A program made the translations under genes and the position numbers. Positions 11,911 to 22,840 of a DNA stretch of 64,000 nt are shown here, in pieces (the stretch's first letter is position 1; each line of letters starts with the position of its first letter). Origin of the DNA: Hypomyces perniciosus. Its lineage: Eukaryota > Ascomycota > Sordariomycetes > Hypocreales > Hypocreaceae. Under the pieces are notes generated by a model that saw nothing but the letters and a program-made list of their open reading frames with translations, was not told the DNA's origin and ran no database searches. The DNA is taken from NCBI GenBank assembly GCA_008477525.1, contig SPDT01000004.1, positions 2,480,001 through 2,544,000 of the forward strand. The letters run 5' to 3'.

Positions 11911-13237
11911 ATGGCGGCCACTGTCTTCCAATCGCAACCGGGCATTCTTGCGCCATCAACCGGCATGGCATCAACTCATGAGCTCCACCATGCCAGCGTC
12001 GCTCCATCCAATGATGCCGCCACGGCTGCAACAGGCACCGATAGTGTTGTAGAGCCGCTGCCATCTACCCGCAAGTTCAGGTTATCTGATTTCAAGCTTG
12101 TGCGCACTCTGGGCACTGGTTCGTCACTCCCCTGCCTCCCTTCGACCACATGAACAAACAAACAAACAAACAAACAAACAGCCTTCTCACACGCCGTGTA
12201 GGAACATTTGCCCGAGTATGCCTTGTTCGTCCTGCCGGTGCTACGCTGCCTTTGGACCACGACCCAAACCCCGAGGTCTATGCCCTCAAAATCCTCAGAA
12301 AGACAGAGGTCATCAAGCTGAAGCAGGTCGACCACGTCCGCCACGAGCGAGCCGTTCTCGCAGATGTAGCCGGTCACCCCTTCATCACGAATTTGCTAGC
12401 CTCCTTCTCCGACGGCGACTCATTATACATGCTCCTCGACTACGTTCCCGGTGGCGAGCTATTCACCTACCTCCGTAAATTCCGCCGCTTCGATGAACAA
12501 GTGGCTCGCTTCTACGCCGCCGAGATTGTGCTCGTACTAGAGTTCCTTCACGAGCAGCAGGGTGGGGTAGCTTATAGGGATATGAAGCCCGAGAATCTTC
12601 TGCTGGACAAGGGCGGTCACATCAAACTGGTCGATTTCGGGTTTGCCAAAAGACTGGGCTACCGAGATGACCGGCCCGTGGAGACTTACACCCTCTGTGG
12701 CACGCCGGAGTATCTTGCGCCAGAGGTAATCCACAATAAAGGCCACACGACAGCAGTCGACTGGTGGGCGCTGGGAATCTTGATATATGAGTTCTTGACA
12801 GGCTACCCTCCATTCTGGCATCAAAATCCCATTGAAATCTATAAACAGTAGGCCTAACTCATATAAACCCCATGCTACGTATGCCCCCAAGATATTAACC
12901 CAAGTCTAGGATTGTCGAAAAACCTGTCGTGTTTCCTCATGACCCGCCCATCTCAGACGAAGCCAAGGATATTATCCGTTCCCTCTGCACCATTGATCGT
13001 TCAAGACGCCTCGGTAACATCAGTGGGGGGGCTAGCCGTGTCAAGGCCCATCCCTTTTTTCGGGGCGTTAATTGGGACGACATCATCAACCGCCGCCACC
13101 CAGGGCCTATCATCCCACCTATTCGTTACCCTGGGGATGCCCAGTGCTTTGACACGTACCCAGAGGATGATGGAAATCGAGAACCGTATACAGCGGAGAT
13201 GGCACAAAGGTACGACGAGTGCTTTGCTGACTTCTGA
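11911..13237 (+). CDS. cAMP-dependent protein kinase catalytic subunit (PKA type)
   Basis: Predicted 393-residue protein from exons 11911-12118, 12202-12847 and 12910-13237, with frame kept across both introns. About 60 variable residues precede the AGC kinase domain. Visible motifs are the glycine loop GTGTFARV, YALKILRK (ATP-binding Lys), YRDMKPENLLLD (catalytic loop), VDFGFAKRL (metal-binding DFG) and TLCGTPEYLAPEV (activation loop with the phosphorylatable Thr). The protein ends in FADF, resembling the C-terminal FxxF motif of PKA. The third glycine of the loop is Ala instead of the usual Gly. Filamentous fungi usually have two PKA catalytic genes. The Ala substitution and unusual N terminus suggest this is the second, divergent one (PkaC2-like), but that assignment is inferred. 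It should be held by a regulatory subunit and released by cAMP. Confidence 0.92.
12153..12180. repeat. AACA tetranucleotide microsatellite inside a PKA intron
   Basis: Seven AACA units fill part of the 83-nt first intron of the PKA gene (12119-12201). Length changes would leave the protein unaffected but alter donor-to-branch spacing. Confidence 0.85.
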
Positions 13238-13809
13238 GAAGCAGTCGCTTGTCGGCTATGCCTAAAGATCCTGTAGGCAGAGATATCTATCAAGACTATA
13301 ACAGTGCTCCCTCAGAGACAGGGGGGATATGTGTACCCTTTATCAAAGACATTTTCAACACTTGATGTTTTTCTTGCAACACATATGGAAGGTTACGTTA
13401 CTTACACAGATCTCAACATAATATCTATCATATTGTACGTCTTGTTCTGAATTTTTCTTTTCTTTTTGGATCTGGCGTTAATGCGAACGGGATTGCGGGA
13501 GTTGACGGAAACTTACATCTGGTGTGAGCTTAGTATATAATTTCTTGCCTGTGTGATGGTAACTGCGCTTGGGCGTCTCCAAGGAAGGGAAATGTGGTTG
13601 GGCACACCCTCGTGCTGGGTTTGAGGCGGTCTTCTGTCATCACGAATGAAATGGGCTCTTCCGAGATGACGGTACTTCACCAACCGAGCCAATCGTCAAG
13701 AGTTGTTGCGCAGAACGAACTGCATCGATAGTTCTACCGTCTTCTCATGAGTTGAAACAAACCATGAACAACCCCCGCGCCAATGGGAATCAAAGCAAAC
13801 AAACATCTT
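13238..13809. other. Convergent spacer between PKA and 5-phosphatase genes
   Basis: The 0.6 kb between two gene ends should hold both 3' UTRs. No motif or gene of note was seen. Confidence 0.5.
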
Positions 13810-15403
13810 CTATGCTGCCCGATACAACCAATACCCACCCACACCCGCAGCCAGCAACGCCGTCAAGATGTAGGCCCCTTGCTTGGTACTCCAAAGAAAC
13901 ATGCTCCATCCGGCCATCACCTCACGCCGTCGCGCAGCTACCCGACGCTCCCAAGCCTCCGGATCAATCTCCATGGGGAGACGCACACGCGGATCCACGC
14001 CGCTGCCGCCAGGTAAGGCAGCCTCCAGAAGAGCAGTGCCACCACTCGGCGGAGCCAAGTCAGCCGGGGCCACAAGTGGCACGTCAACACGGAGGAAGAC
14101 TCCGCGATGGTCGCTGGTGCGCACGACAGGCATTGCATCATAGGCACGAATATTCATCCTAGCATTAACCCACGGGGGAACCTCAAGAAAGAGAATCCGG
14201 TCCGTCCAACTGGGATACCGGTGTGAAGCAAACTTCCAAGACACAGGGTCGTTATTGTTCCCACCGGATGTAGGCTTTGGCTCTACCACGTACTTGTATG
14301 TCGGCGGGAACTTGACTTCGTGCTCTGTCAAGCCATGGAAGGTCCTGCCGGCGGCCTTCTCACGCGTAAGTTGGTCGAGAGGGAAGAAGGCTGGATAGTA
14401 GTTCTCTGAGTCCGGGTCTAGACTCGGGAATGGGGCGTAGGGGGGCGGGGAGGTGGTGGAGATGCGATAGTTGAGGTCACCGGCGACAAAAAGATGCGAA
14501 GAGGGCTTGAAAACAGATAAATGGTGGAATTGCTGTTGGAGGCGGAGGTCCTGCTGCTGGTGCTCGTCACGAAGTAGGCGGGCCCGTTCTGAGGCCTCAT
14601 CCTCGTCTGATAATGTGAAGTCGGCTCTTGAAAGAGCCTCGCTCCTCATCTTGGTCAACACTTCTTCTGGGTTTCCAAATGTTAAGCCGCGCATAATGGT
14701 AGCCCAGTTCGCGTTCCGGCGTGGCAGATTCCACTCCATGGCTGCCAAGTGCGTCGCCACAAACGTCAGCTCAGTCGACCTCTCGCCAGCATTGTACAGC
14801 ACCCTAAATCCCACGGCACCCTTGTTACCCATCTCTGCTGCTCCAAAGCCAATCTCAGCTTCCTGCATGCCCTCCAGAAGAGTTGGATCCCTCGCAAAGA
14901 GCATGATGGCAGTATACCCAACGTTCTTCGCCCTCACCAGGGTATAATACCCCCCCCTGTTGGGCTGCGGAGTAGGCGTCACAGAGACCATATCCCGCCC
15001 TTCCTCGCGCAACCACATCGAAGCCGCGAGGTTGATTGCGTCCTCAAACCGGGCCATATACGGGGCAAGAAAGTAATCTCCGATAAAAGCATAGCTCAGT
15101 GGCGCAATTTCCTGCAAGGAGCTTCAGGTTTCAAAAAAGAATGAGCATACTGTCACGAACTTGTCGTTCCCTCAAAGGTGTGAAAAGAGAGGCTTCTCGC
15201 TATGGGGTTTGCAGCACGACTTACAACACAACCACCTCGGGGAGCCCCGTGGCATTTTGCCCAAACGCCGCGCGTAGATGATTGGCAAAGACGGGTACAT
15301 TGATCAGTTTCGCAGCACAGTTGAAAGTAAGGACCAGCAGATCAAGCGTTGAAGGCGCCATTTTCTCAGGTACCGCAAGGTCGACTGGTTTCGACGTCGC
15401 CAT
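13810..15403 (-). CDS. inp54: Tail-anchored inositol polyphosphate 5-phosphatase
   Basis: Predicted 496-residue protein from exons 15403-15225 and 15121-13810, joined as PEVVVF-SLQEIAPL. It belongs to the exonuclease/endonuclease/phosphatase superfamily. Signature motifs, in order, are the QEIAPL metal-binding Glu, GNKGAVGFR, THLAAMEWN, VAGDLNYRI (catalytic Asp/Asn), PPTYKY, SWTDRILF and the final SDHRGV His. All catalytic elements are present. It removes the 5-phosphate from phosphoinositides, probably PI(4,5)P2. The last ~25 residues (TKQGAYILTALLAAGVGGYW then LYRAA) form one hydrophobic segment flanked by Lys and Arg, a classic tail anchor. Yeast Inp54 has the same plan and sits on the ER, so an ER-anchored enzyme is inferred. 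A 35-residue insert rich in Glu, Arg and Gln follows the THLAA block. Confidence 0.9.
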
Positions 15404-17114
15404 CTGGACAGAAGGAAAGCAAATCAACGAATAAGTGGCCTGTCTGTGATACTGGAGTTGAGGGCATTTACCGTGCAAAACTTAGGACGCACTGTGAACC
15501 GGGAAGGGAAGCCCAGGTTGGTGGGGTCAGTTTCCGAAAACGTCAAAGCTGCAAGTGACTAAAGATAAATGGTGATTGGATGTCTAGGATTCTCGCTCCG
15601 TCTTGTTGGAGACAAATCCGATGCATGTATTCCGTATATGGCTGTATATATAGCCTTTTGCATTTTCCAGGCTGGTACTTGCGAGTACGCCCAACGGCCG
15701 TAGGCATACGTGCGGCTGATTGTATCGATACTTTCTTGACTCAATGCCCCCGGTCAAATGGACTGTGACCATACTGGCTGATTCTACGCCACGGTCTAGG
15801 CATGTCAGCTGTGGGCAGTGCAGATAGCGACCAAGTAGTTCCTTAGTGCAATGATACATGTGATCAGGTTCTCCGCACGCGACCAAACCTCCGTGACTCT
15901 GGGCTCTACGACAAGGTGACACAACACTTGGGCCGCAAATCATCATAACCTTTTTTCACTCAGCAAGACATTAGGTACCGCGTGTTTAAAGAAAAAACCA
16001 AGCTCGATTGATTCAGGACTATCCGACGTAATGGTTGATCGTGCTCCACCGTACTTCAGACCATGCCTTGATACACAGATCCTTGCCTTAGGCCATGCTG
16101 CTGACTAGCCTGCTAATTCGATCCTCCAAGCTTCATAGTCAATAAGGAAAGCGCTGGTAGAAGCGTAAGGCCGCTGGCTAGAATGCTGTGGTATCGACGA
16201 GTTGTTGCTAAAGACGGGGTATCTGCTTCTGATTCTCGACAAAGACAAACACGCACTGAAGCATGAGTACTCCTTTGTCGTCTTCAGATGCGGCTGTATC
16301 GATATTCCCGTCATGCAATCTCAGTTGCGTCCTCAGGAACAAAGCCCACAAGTAGCTTTGTCATGCCCAATGGTAAAAGTATCGAGTCTTGCCTCGTAGG
16401 GACGATCCCTCCAAACTTCCAGCTAACTGTCCTACTACCTCCCCAGAAGCCATCATCACTGACGATGCCAGTCCTAAAATCACAAAAACAAACCGAACCG
16501 GGAAAAATCGTGATGCAAAGTATTAATGACCAAAGAAAGAGAAGGGAATGCCTGCTCATATAGGAACGCAGCTGTACCGCAACGACTGAACTTGGAAAAA
16601 GGTATGTTGTTGACCAGGACCTTGAACCAAGTTCGGCATCCTAACCACTTGAGCTGGCAAAGGTTTTACGGCGATCCCACAAACATTGGCTGACTAAGGA
16701 TAGATGGCCAAGGAGTGCGTAGATTGCTTCGGTGGTCCAATAAGACAATGCACCGGACATGCCGTTCAGATGAAGCTCCCAAGGTAGAGAAGCCCTAGAC
16801 AGAGGCACAAGCCTACTGTCGAGGATACGCTCCTGCTACCCAGAGTCACCTGAGCCATGCGTCAAGTCGTGAACCTAAGATGCGTCGAAGAACGAGATAA
16901 AGCGATGCGTAAGGGCAAATTGGAAAAGAAATTGGGGGTGCGAGACCGGAAGGAAGAGTCAGCAAATCGACCATTAATAGACAGAGAGGCGTCACTAGGT
17001 AACTGCCCCCGCTTGCCAAGGCTGCCCAGTAATGTCAATGAGGGATTCCCGTATGTAACCGGTCGCCATTTCGTTCGAGTTCCAAGAGAGAGGCACATGG
17101 AGCCACTTGATATA
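15404..17114. other. Intergenic region upstream of the 5-phosphatase gene
   Basis: About 1.7 kb between the 5-phosphatase start and the casein kinase end, holding the phosphatase promoter and the kinase 3' UTR. Only short unrecognisable open frames are present. A weak tRNA-like stretch at 16609-16665 is treated as rejected. Confidence 0.5.
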
Positions 17115-18625
17115 TCAGTTCGGCCGATAGCTGCCCGAGGCATATCCCGCTCCCTTTGAAGCAGAGCGAAGCCTGTTTATCGTCCACTGAGTCAGCCATA
17201 CTTGTCAGCAAATTTCCCTTCGGCCAGCGGTATCAAGAAATACGGAACGCGCGGAGGAAAATGATTCCTTACAAGGAATGGTTTTGGGCTAGGCTTATTC
17301 ACACACTCACATCCTGTCGCTTCCGCCGATGGCACGGCTAGTATCCGGAGTGTCAACACCAGCACCAGATCCACGTTCAAGCATCTTGCGGCGAGAACTG
17401 GGCATGGCGCTGGGCTTGGCAGAGCCTGACTGAACGGCAGCAGCCGCGTTGGTGCGCGAGGCACGGGCCTTCTCCTCGTCTTCGGGGTTAGCCTGACCGG
17501 CGGCTTGGGCAATGGCCTGGGCGTTCTTCTGGTACTTGTAGACGGTCCAGTCGAAGACATAGTCATACTGGAAACCCTCCCGGACGAAGAGATCACGGAA
17601 AATCTTTCGGAGGTAGCTGTAGTCAGGTTTGTCGTCGAAGCGGAGAGATCGAGTGTAGTTCAAGTAGATGGCGAACTCGTTAGGGAACCCACGGCAGAGG
17701 ACTTCTGTGGGAGTAGTCATCTTCTTCTCCATGATTCGGTCGTACTTCTGCTTCTTAGTAGCAGCCTTGAGGCCCTGCCAAGGGAGCGAGCCACGGCAGA
17801 AGTAGAGCATAACGTAACCAAGGGACTCCATATCATCACGGCGAGACTGCTCAACACCAAGATGGGTGTTGATGGAGGCATAGCGAGCAGTGCCAGTAAG
17901 GTTCTTGTTCTCCCGGTAAGGGATATGGAAGTGAGTCTTGGGGTCACGGTACTTCTTGGCTAGACCAAAATCGATAACATTGACCTGATTTCCGCGCTTG
18001 CCGATACCCATGAGGAAGTTGTCTGGCTTAATATCACGGTGAATGAAGGACTTGGCGTGAATGTACTCAATACGCGAGATGAGCTGATCGGCGAGGAGGA
18101 GGACTGTTTTCAGGGAGAACTTTCGGTTGCAGAAGTTGAAGAGATCTTCCAGACTAGGGCCAAGGAGATCCAGGACCATGGCATTGTAGTCGCACTCGGT
18201 TCCGAACCAACGGACGAAGGGAATACCGACACCACCAGCCAGGGACTTGTAAACACGGGCTTCATATTCGAGCTGGGGATGCTTGGCCTTGACAGACTCA
18301 AGCTTGATGGCAATCTCCTCCCCAGAGATGATGTTGGTGCCCAGATAGATATCGCCGAAGGAGCCGGAACCGATCTTTCGACCGATGCGGTATTTGTTAC
18401 CGACGCGAAGATCCTGGATGGTCATGTTAGTCGTCGTATCTCCATAGAGGCTTGTGTACAGAGCGGATGGTTGTCGCTGCACCCCATCCATCACTGATGA
18501 TAGATCTCGAAGGGAGTGAGGAGGGGTTGGGGTGATATGCTGCAATGAAATGGGTGCAATAGATCAAGATCCGCAAGATCAAGTGCCCTTGAAGAAGTTG
18601 ATGGATTACTTACCATGGTCGTCAT
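17115..18625 (-). CDS. hrr25: Casein kinase 1 (Hrr25/CK1-delta/epsilon type)
   Basis: Predicted 390-residue protein. Exon 1 (18625-18614) is a 12-nt microexon encoding MTTM. Exon 2 (18413-17311) begins [20 protein letters not shown], giving the familiar fungal CK1 start. Exon 3 (17172-17115) replaces an immediate stop after SDRM with about 18 residues ending SGSYRPN. Kinase landmarks are GSGSFGDIY (glycine loop), AIKLES (Lys), [20 protein letters not shown] and the CK1-specific [13 protein letters not shown] with its anion-binding pocket. CK1 is a constitutively active Ser/Thr kinase that phosphorylates primed substrates in vesicle traffic, DNA repair, ribosome maturation and, in Neurospora, the FRQ clock protein. 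Microexon and kinase domain are well supported. Exon 3 rests on a strong GTGAGT donor and frame continuity; without it the protein ends at SDRM. Confidence 0.9.
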
Positions 18626-21600
18626 GTCGGCGGATAAGTCGGAGTGCTTCGTTCCACTGGGGAAGAAAGTAAACTTGAGAGGTTATTCGGATTGCCTAGG
18701 CGGTGAACTGCAGATCTCGTTAGGCTTCTCAAAAAGACAGTCAGTCGCCTGATAGACAGAGGGTTTGCGAGTAGTTGATAAAGGGAAGTGTTACAAAGGG
18801 ATGTTGTGAAGGGGGAAAAGGAAGATGAGGAAAAAAAAAATGCAAATGGCTGTGACGAGGTGATGGACAAAGGGGTGGTGGGTTTGGTTGGGTCTGTGCC
18901 TGGGCCTGGGCCTGGTGAGTGAAGGGCGGTACGCCACCAGGCGAAATGCGGTGGTACTTGGCCAACGCAGACCACGAGGCAGCGACGTCCTGGGCGGTCC
19001 GCAAGCGTGCCGATGGAACAAAGAAAACACGACCCAGGCGACGGAGCCAAGCAGGGGACCAGCGGAAATCAGAGTCACAAAGGGCGTGAGGCAGAAACCG
19101 ATGGGGGGTGGAGGCTGCCATGTACTCACCTGCAGCAGCAAGGGCTTTTGGGCTATAGGTATGAAGTAGTTGAACGGTGATGGCAGAGCTTCTAGATCCG
19201 ATATGTCGGTGATGGCGGTGACAGGCAGTGTGTGTACCACTGAGCAGCCGAAAAGCGGGAAATGAGGGGAGCAAAGTGGTAATCAGAGGCTGCCGAGATC
19301 GAAACGGGTCGATAACCGGTCGGAGAGGTCGGGCTTTGGGATGCTCGTGGAAGAGCCTCTCGTTGTCGTGGCAGACGAGACTTTGCAGTCGGCGATGCAC
19401 ACAGCGTGTGGTTTTGTGGTTGATGTCGGAGGAGGGAATGGGGGGAGTGAGAGGGTGGAAAGGGAAAGAGGAAGGGCGGAGGGCGATTGGGAGCGAAAGG
19501 AATTTTGAAGGCGCCTGAGCTGTGCGCTGGGCTGCCCAGTGCTGTGGCGCGCGCTGTTGAGCGCTGCTACTGGGCACTGCACTGCGAGCACATTGGGGCT
19601 CTTACTCTACTGGACGCTGCTGGGGGGAAGAGGCGGGGACTCCGTCGGGTGCTACCGACCGCCCGTGCTCTTCTCCAGCCTTCAATCACCTCAATCAATC
19701 CATAGTTATCAGCGGTCCAACAGCTCGTCCCTTCACCGCTGTGACGTGACCCAGGCCAGGTTGTCTCGCCGTGCTGGTCAGGGCGGCTCGCCAACGCACA
19801 ATCAAGACCGAACAGTTCTCTCCTGGAGAAGCAGGCGTGTGTTTACATGAACCCATACGAAGTACTTTGCACACCTACATACGAAGTACGTGTACGAAGT
19901 ACGAAGTAGATAATATGTAGGTCGGTATGTGTTGTTCGCCAGGCCGAAGCCCAGTTCAACCCAACTGTGGAGCAGCCCGTATGAGCTGCAGACAACTCAG
20001 ACGGAGGCACCAAGCAGGTATTAAATCCGTCCATGCCATCAAGGAGGAACACGGACCACTGCCAAGCTCATCACACTGGAATTGCCGTCTGTGCTGATGA
20101 CCCTCGGACATCAAACAGTTATCCATTCGGCATAACGGGGAGTATTCCCTCTACTGCTAGCAAATAAAAGGCGGCTTCGGTAAAGAGACGGTAGCCGCTT
20201 GATGGCCAACGAAGCAAACGCCCGCCTCACAAAGATGCCTTATGACAAAGAACTATTGCCATCACTGGACAAAGCCGCGAGGTGATGCAGCGCTGACGTG
20301 ACTTGGGTGATGAACTGGCTGGGCTCATATCTATGTGGCAAACCCTAGGAGCCGTTTTGCAAATGAAGGCTACCAAGCTGCGATTCATGTCCACGAAGTC
20401 ACCGCCTTGGTATTTTTAACCACCACGCTCCGACCACTGCCTATGAGTCGACCTTTCCAACAAATGCTGAGGCATGAATTAACTGGAATCATGAGACAAG
20501 GACCCATTAGCATCACAAGCTTGTTAAGCCGGACGTGCCTCCTTGCTCCTTTTTTACTCTCTCATTCATTAACAAACTCCTCTTCGTGAAGCCAGTGCCT
20601 TTGCTTTGCTTTTTGCATGATTGCCCCAATGCTCCCCCTCACTAAGCGCTATGGGGCACAAATGTTTGTTGGGGTGGGCTGTCAGAAATACTCCGTAGGT
20701 TGGCGATCAGATGCCGCAGGCCTTGGATTTCATTTAGCTTTGTGGACATCATTTCCTGCATACGCAGCATATTGAAGCACAAGATCAGATCTACTAGACT
20801 TGCCAGCACCAAGCCCTCGGACTTGCGAATACTAATTCTACTACTTCGTACTTCGTACGTTCCTATATTTACATGTCCAGTAGCCGTTGGCTTACTCTGA
20901 CGCCACATATTGCTCACCTGACTGTCTGACACCGGATTCCTGGGGCAATTCCGAACATTCGTTCATCCGCGCCCTTTGTAGCCGGTATCACCGACTACAA
21001 GGTAGGATCTGCGCCTTTTTTTTTTTGGCTACCCTTGGCCTCTTGTCACTCTTGATCTCGCTGTCTTATGCAATGCTCGGTACTCCTCCGTGCTCGTGCC
21101 CCGTATTTGATAGCAAAATGACGAAATAAGATTGTTTCGATAGTGTTTCGTAAGAGCGCATGTTTACTCTTTGTCAGCCCTCTGTCGCCAACGCCACAGT
21201 GGAGGTGGCGTATCTTTACGAGCACTACTCCGTACTCGTGCATATTGATGCCAGGTAATATCAAACATGTAGACGGGGACAAAGCCGCCTTGTTCTAAAG
21301 CAAGCCTTGCTATTGTCATGTGTACGTTTGCCTCCTCAGCTCGTTCATCAGGACAGGCGCCGTGGCTTCTTAGCGCTCCGCGCACCATTTGTTAAAAAAA
21401 GGGGAGACAGTGTCACCGCCGTTCCGCGGCGACAAATCAGGCTCCGATTACTATGGAGTACAGCGCCTATTATTTTAGCTATGAAAGGAAGCTTTGACTT
21501 TCCTCGGACGCGCTTGTACGAGTAATAATATCTATCATCTGTGACCGAGGAGGCCGAATCGCAAGTTGACGTATTCGGACGAAATATTCTCTGTATGCCG

Positions 21601-22840
21601 AAAATAGAACATTCCTGCCTGGACGGAGCGTTCGGGGACATTGCCCTTTCTACGAAGTACTGGCTTTGCGAACGCATTTTACCGTTTTTTCTTTCTCGTG
21701 TTCTGCAGAATCCGAGACAATATCTGCGGCAATTTTCCTTATCTTGCTGCAAGAAAGGATCCGAATGCAGCCATTCCTCATGCAGATACGCAATTCAATA
21801 ACAAAGGACTCAAACGCCTTGGCAAAGGAATAGTTAGTGCAAAGCCTGTTTTTGACGTCTCACGAAGCCGGTCACTTCTGTCCACGAGTCGTCGCAGATC
21901 TCCATGTACAGCGAGCCCTTGCCTGCTCATCAAGCCATCGGGGATATTCTAACCAAGGACAGGCCAGCAATCCATGCCACCTGCAGATCTATCATCTCAG
22001 CCCTGCCGCCTCTGCGATCTCGCTTCTGCGGCTGTCAAGCCACCACAACCCGTTCCTAGGTCGCGAGCCCTATCTCCTGTAGTACTTGGTAAAGTCGTCG
22101 CCTCACAAAGAAGCCACCCTGGATGCTGATTTCCGACCGTTTTTGGTCTCAGGAGACTCTATGCAGATTGTCATCAGCTCCCCTGGATGTTGTTGGCTGG
22201 TAACCTGGCACACACTACGGAGTGATATGTATTACTACTCGTTAAAACCTGAGCCCAACTCGCAATATCGCCTAAATTCTCCTAGCTCCAACCGAGGTGT
22301 GCCAAACAAGCACAGCCTTGTGATTCCACAATGCTACTCGTTTGAAGGCAATTATGATGGTTACTACCTTAGCCTGATCACCACCAAGACATTGCCTCCC
22401 TTCGTTACACAGCTGACAGCAAACCAGCTGACTCGCTTGCACTTTCTCTTATTCATTTTTGTTTCCCTCTCTCACGAACCAATGTAGTCGGATCCGCGTG
22501 ATACAACATCCCTCGTTATGCCACCAACCATAATTGTCACGCCCATTGATCAGTCACCTCCATCCACAGCAGTACTTGTCTACTCTTTGATATCACTTCA
22601 CCGTTGAAGTATTAGTCTTCAATTGAAATCGGTGATACAGCAGCACAAGGCGTTGAGCATATGTGTTACATATATTGTGTAAATCCTTTATGATTCCAAT
22701 ACCATTTCTGCCACGTATTGCTCGCTAGTTAATAGAAATAGGTATCCAAAGGTGCCATAGTAATCGAATCATTTGCAAGCCCAATGGAAGCCTCTATATG
22801 ACCATGTAAAAAGAGCAAATGAGATGAGCCTTCCTATGCC
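18626..22840. other. Long intergenic region upstream of casein kinase 1
   Basis: This 4.2-kb stretch contains the CK1 leader and promoter and the 3' flank of the proline-rich gene. The first ~1 kb (to about 19.6 kb) is pyrimidine-rich on the kinase strand, typical of a fungal promoter and 5' UTR. A GTAC-motif cluster lies at 19855-19910, with single copies near 20690, 20845 and 21227. I could not support any gene; all open frames are short and lack motifs. Confidence 0.5.
19855..19910. repeat. Cluster of TACGAAGTAC motifs
   Basis: Four TACGAAGTA copies occur within 56 bases. The last two overlap through a shared GTAC joint with a 7-bp period. Confidence 0.8.

Noticed and set aside
16609..16665. 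tRNA-like stretch on the minus strand (GCTCAAGTGGTTAGGATG D-arm-like, GGTTCAAGGTCC B-box-like)
   Set aside because: There is no anticodon arm and the T stem does not pair, so it is at best a degenerate tRNA fragment.
18741..19577. 278-codon open frame upstream of casein kinase 1
   Set aside because: It lies in the pyrimidine-rich promoter/leader, has no recognisable motif, and is explained by low stop-codon density in C/T-rich sequence.
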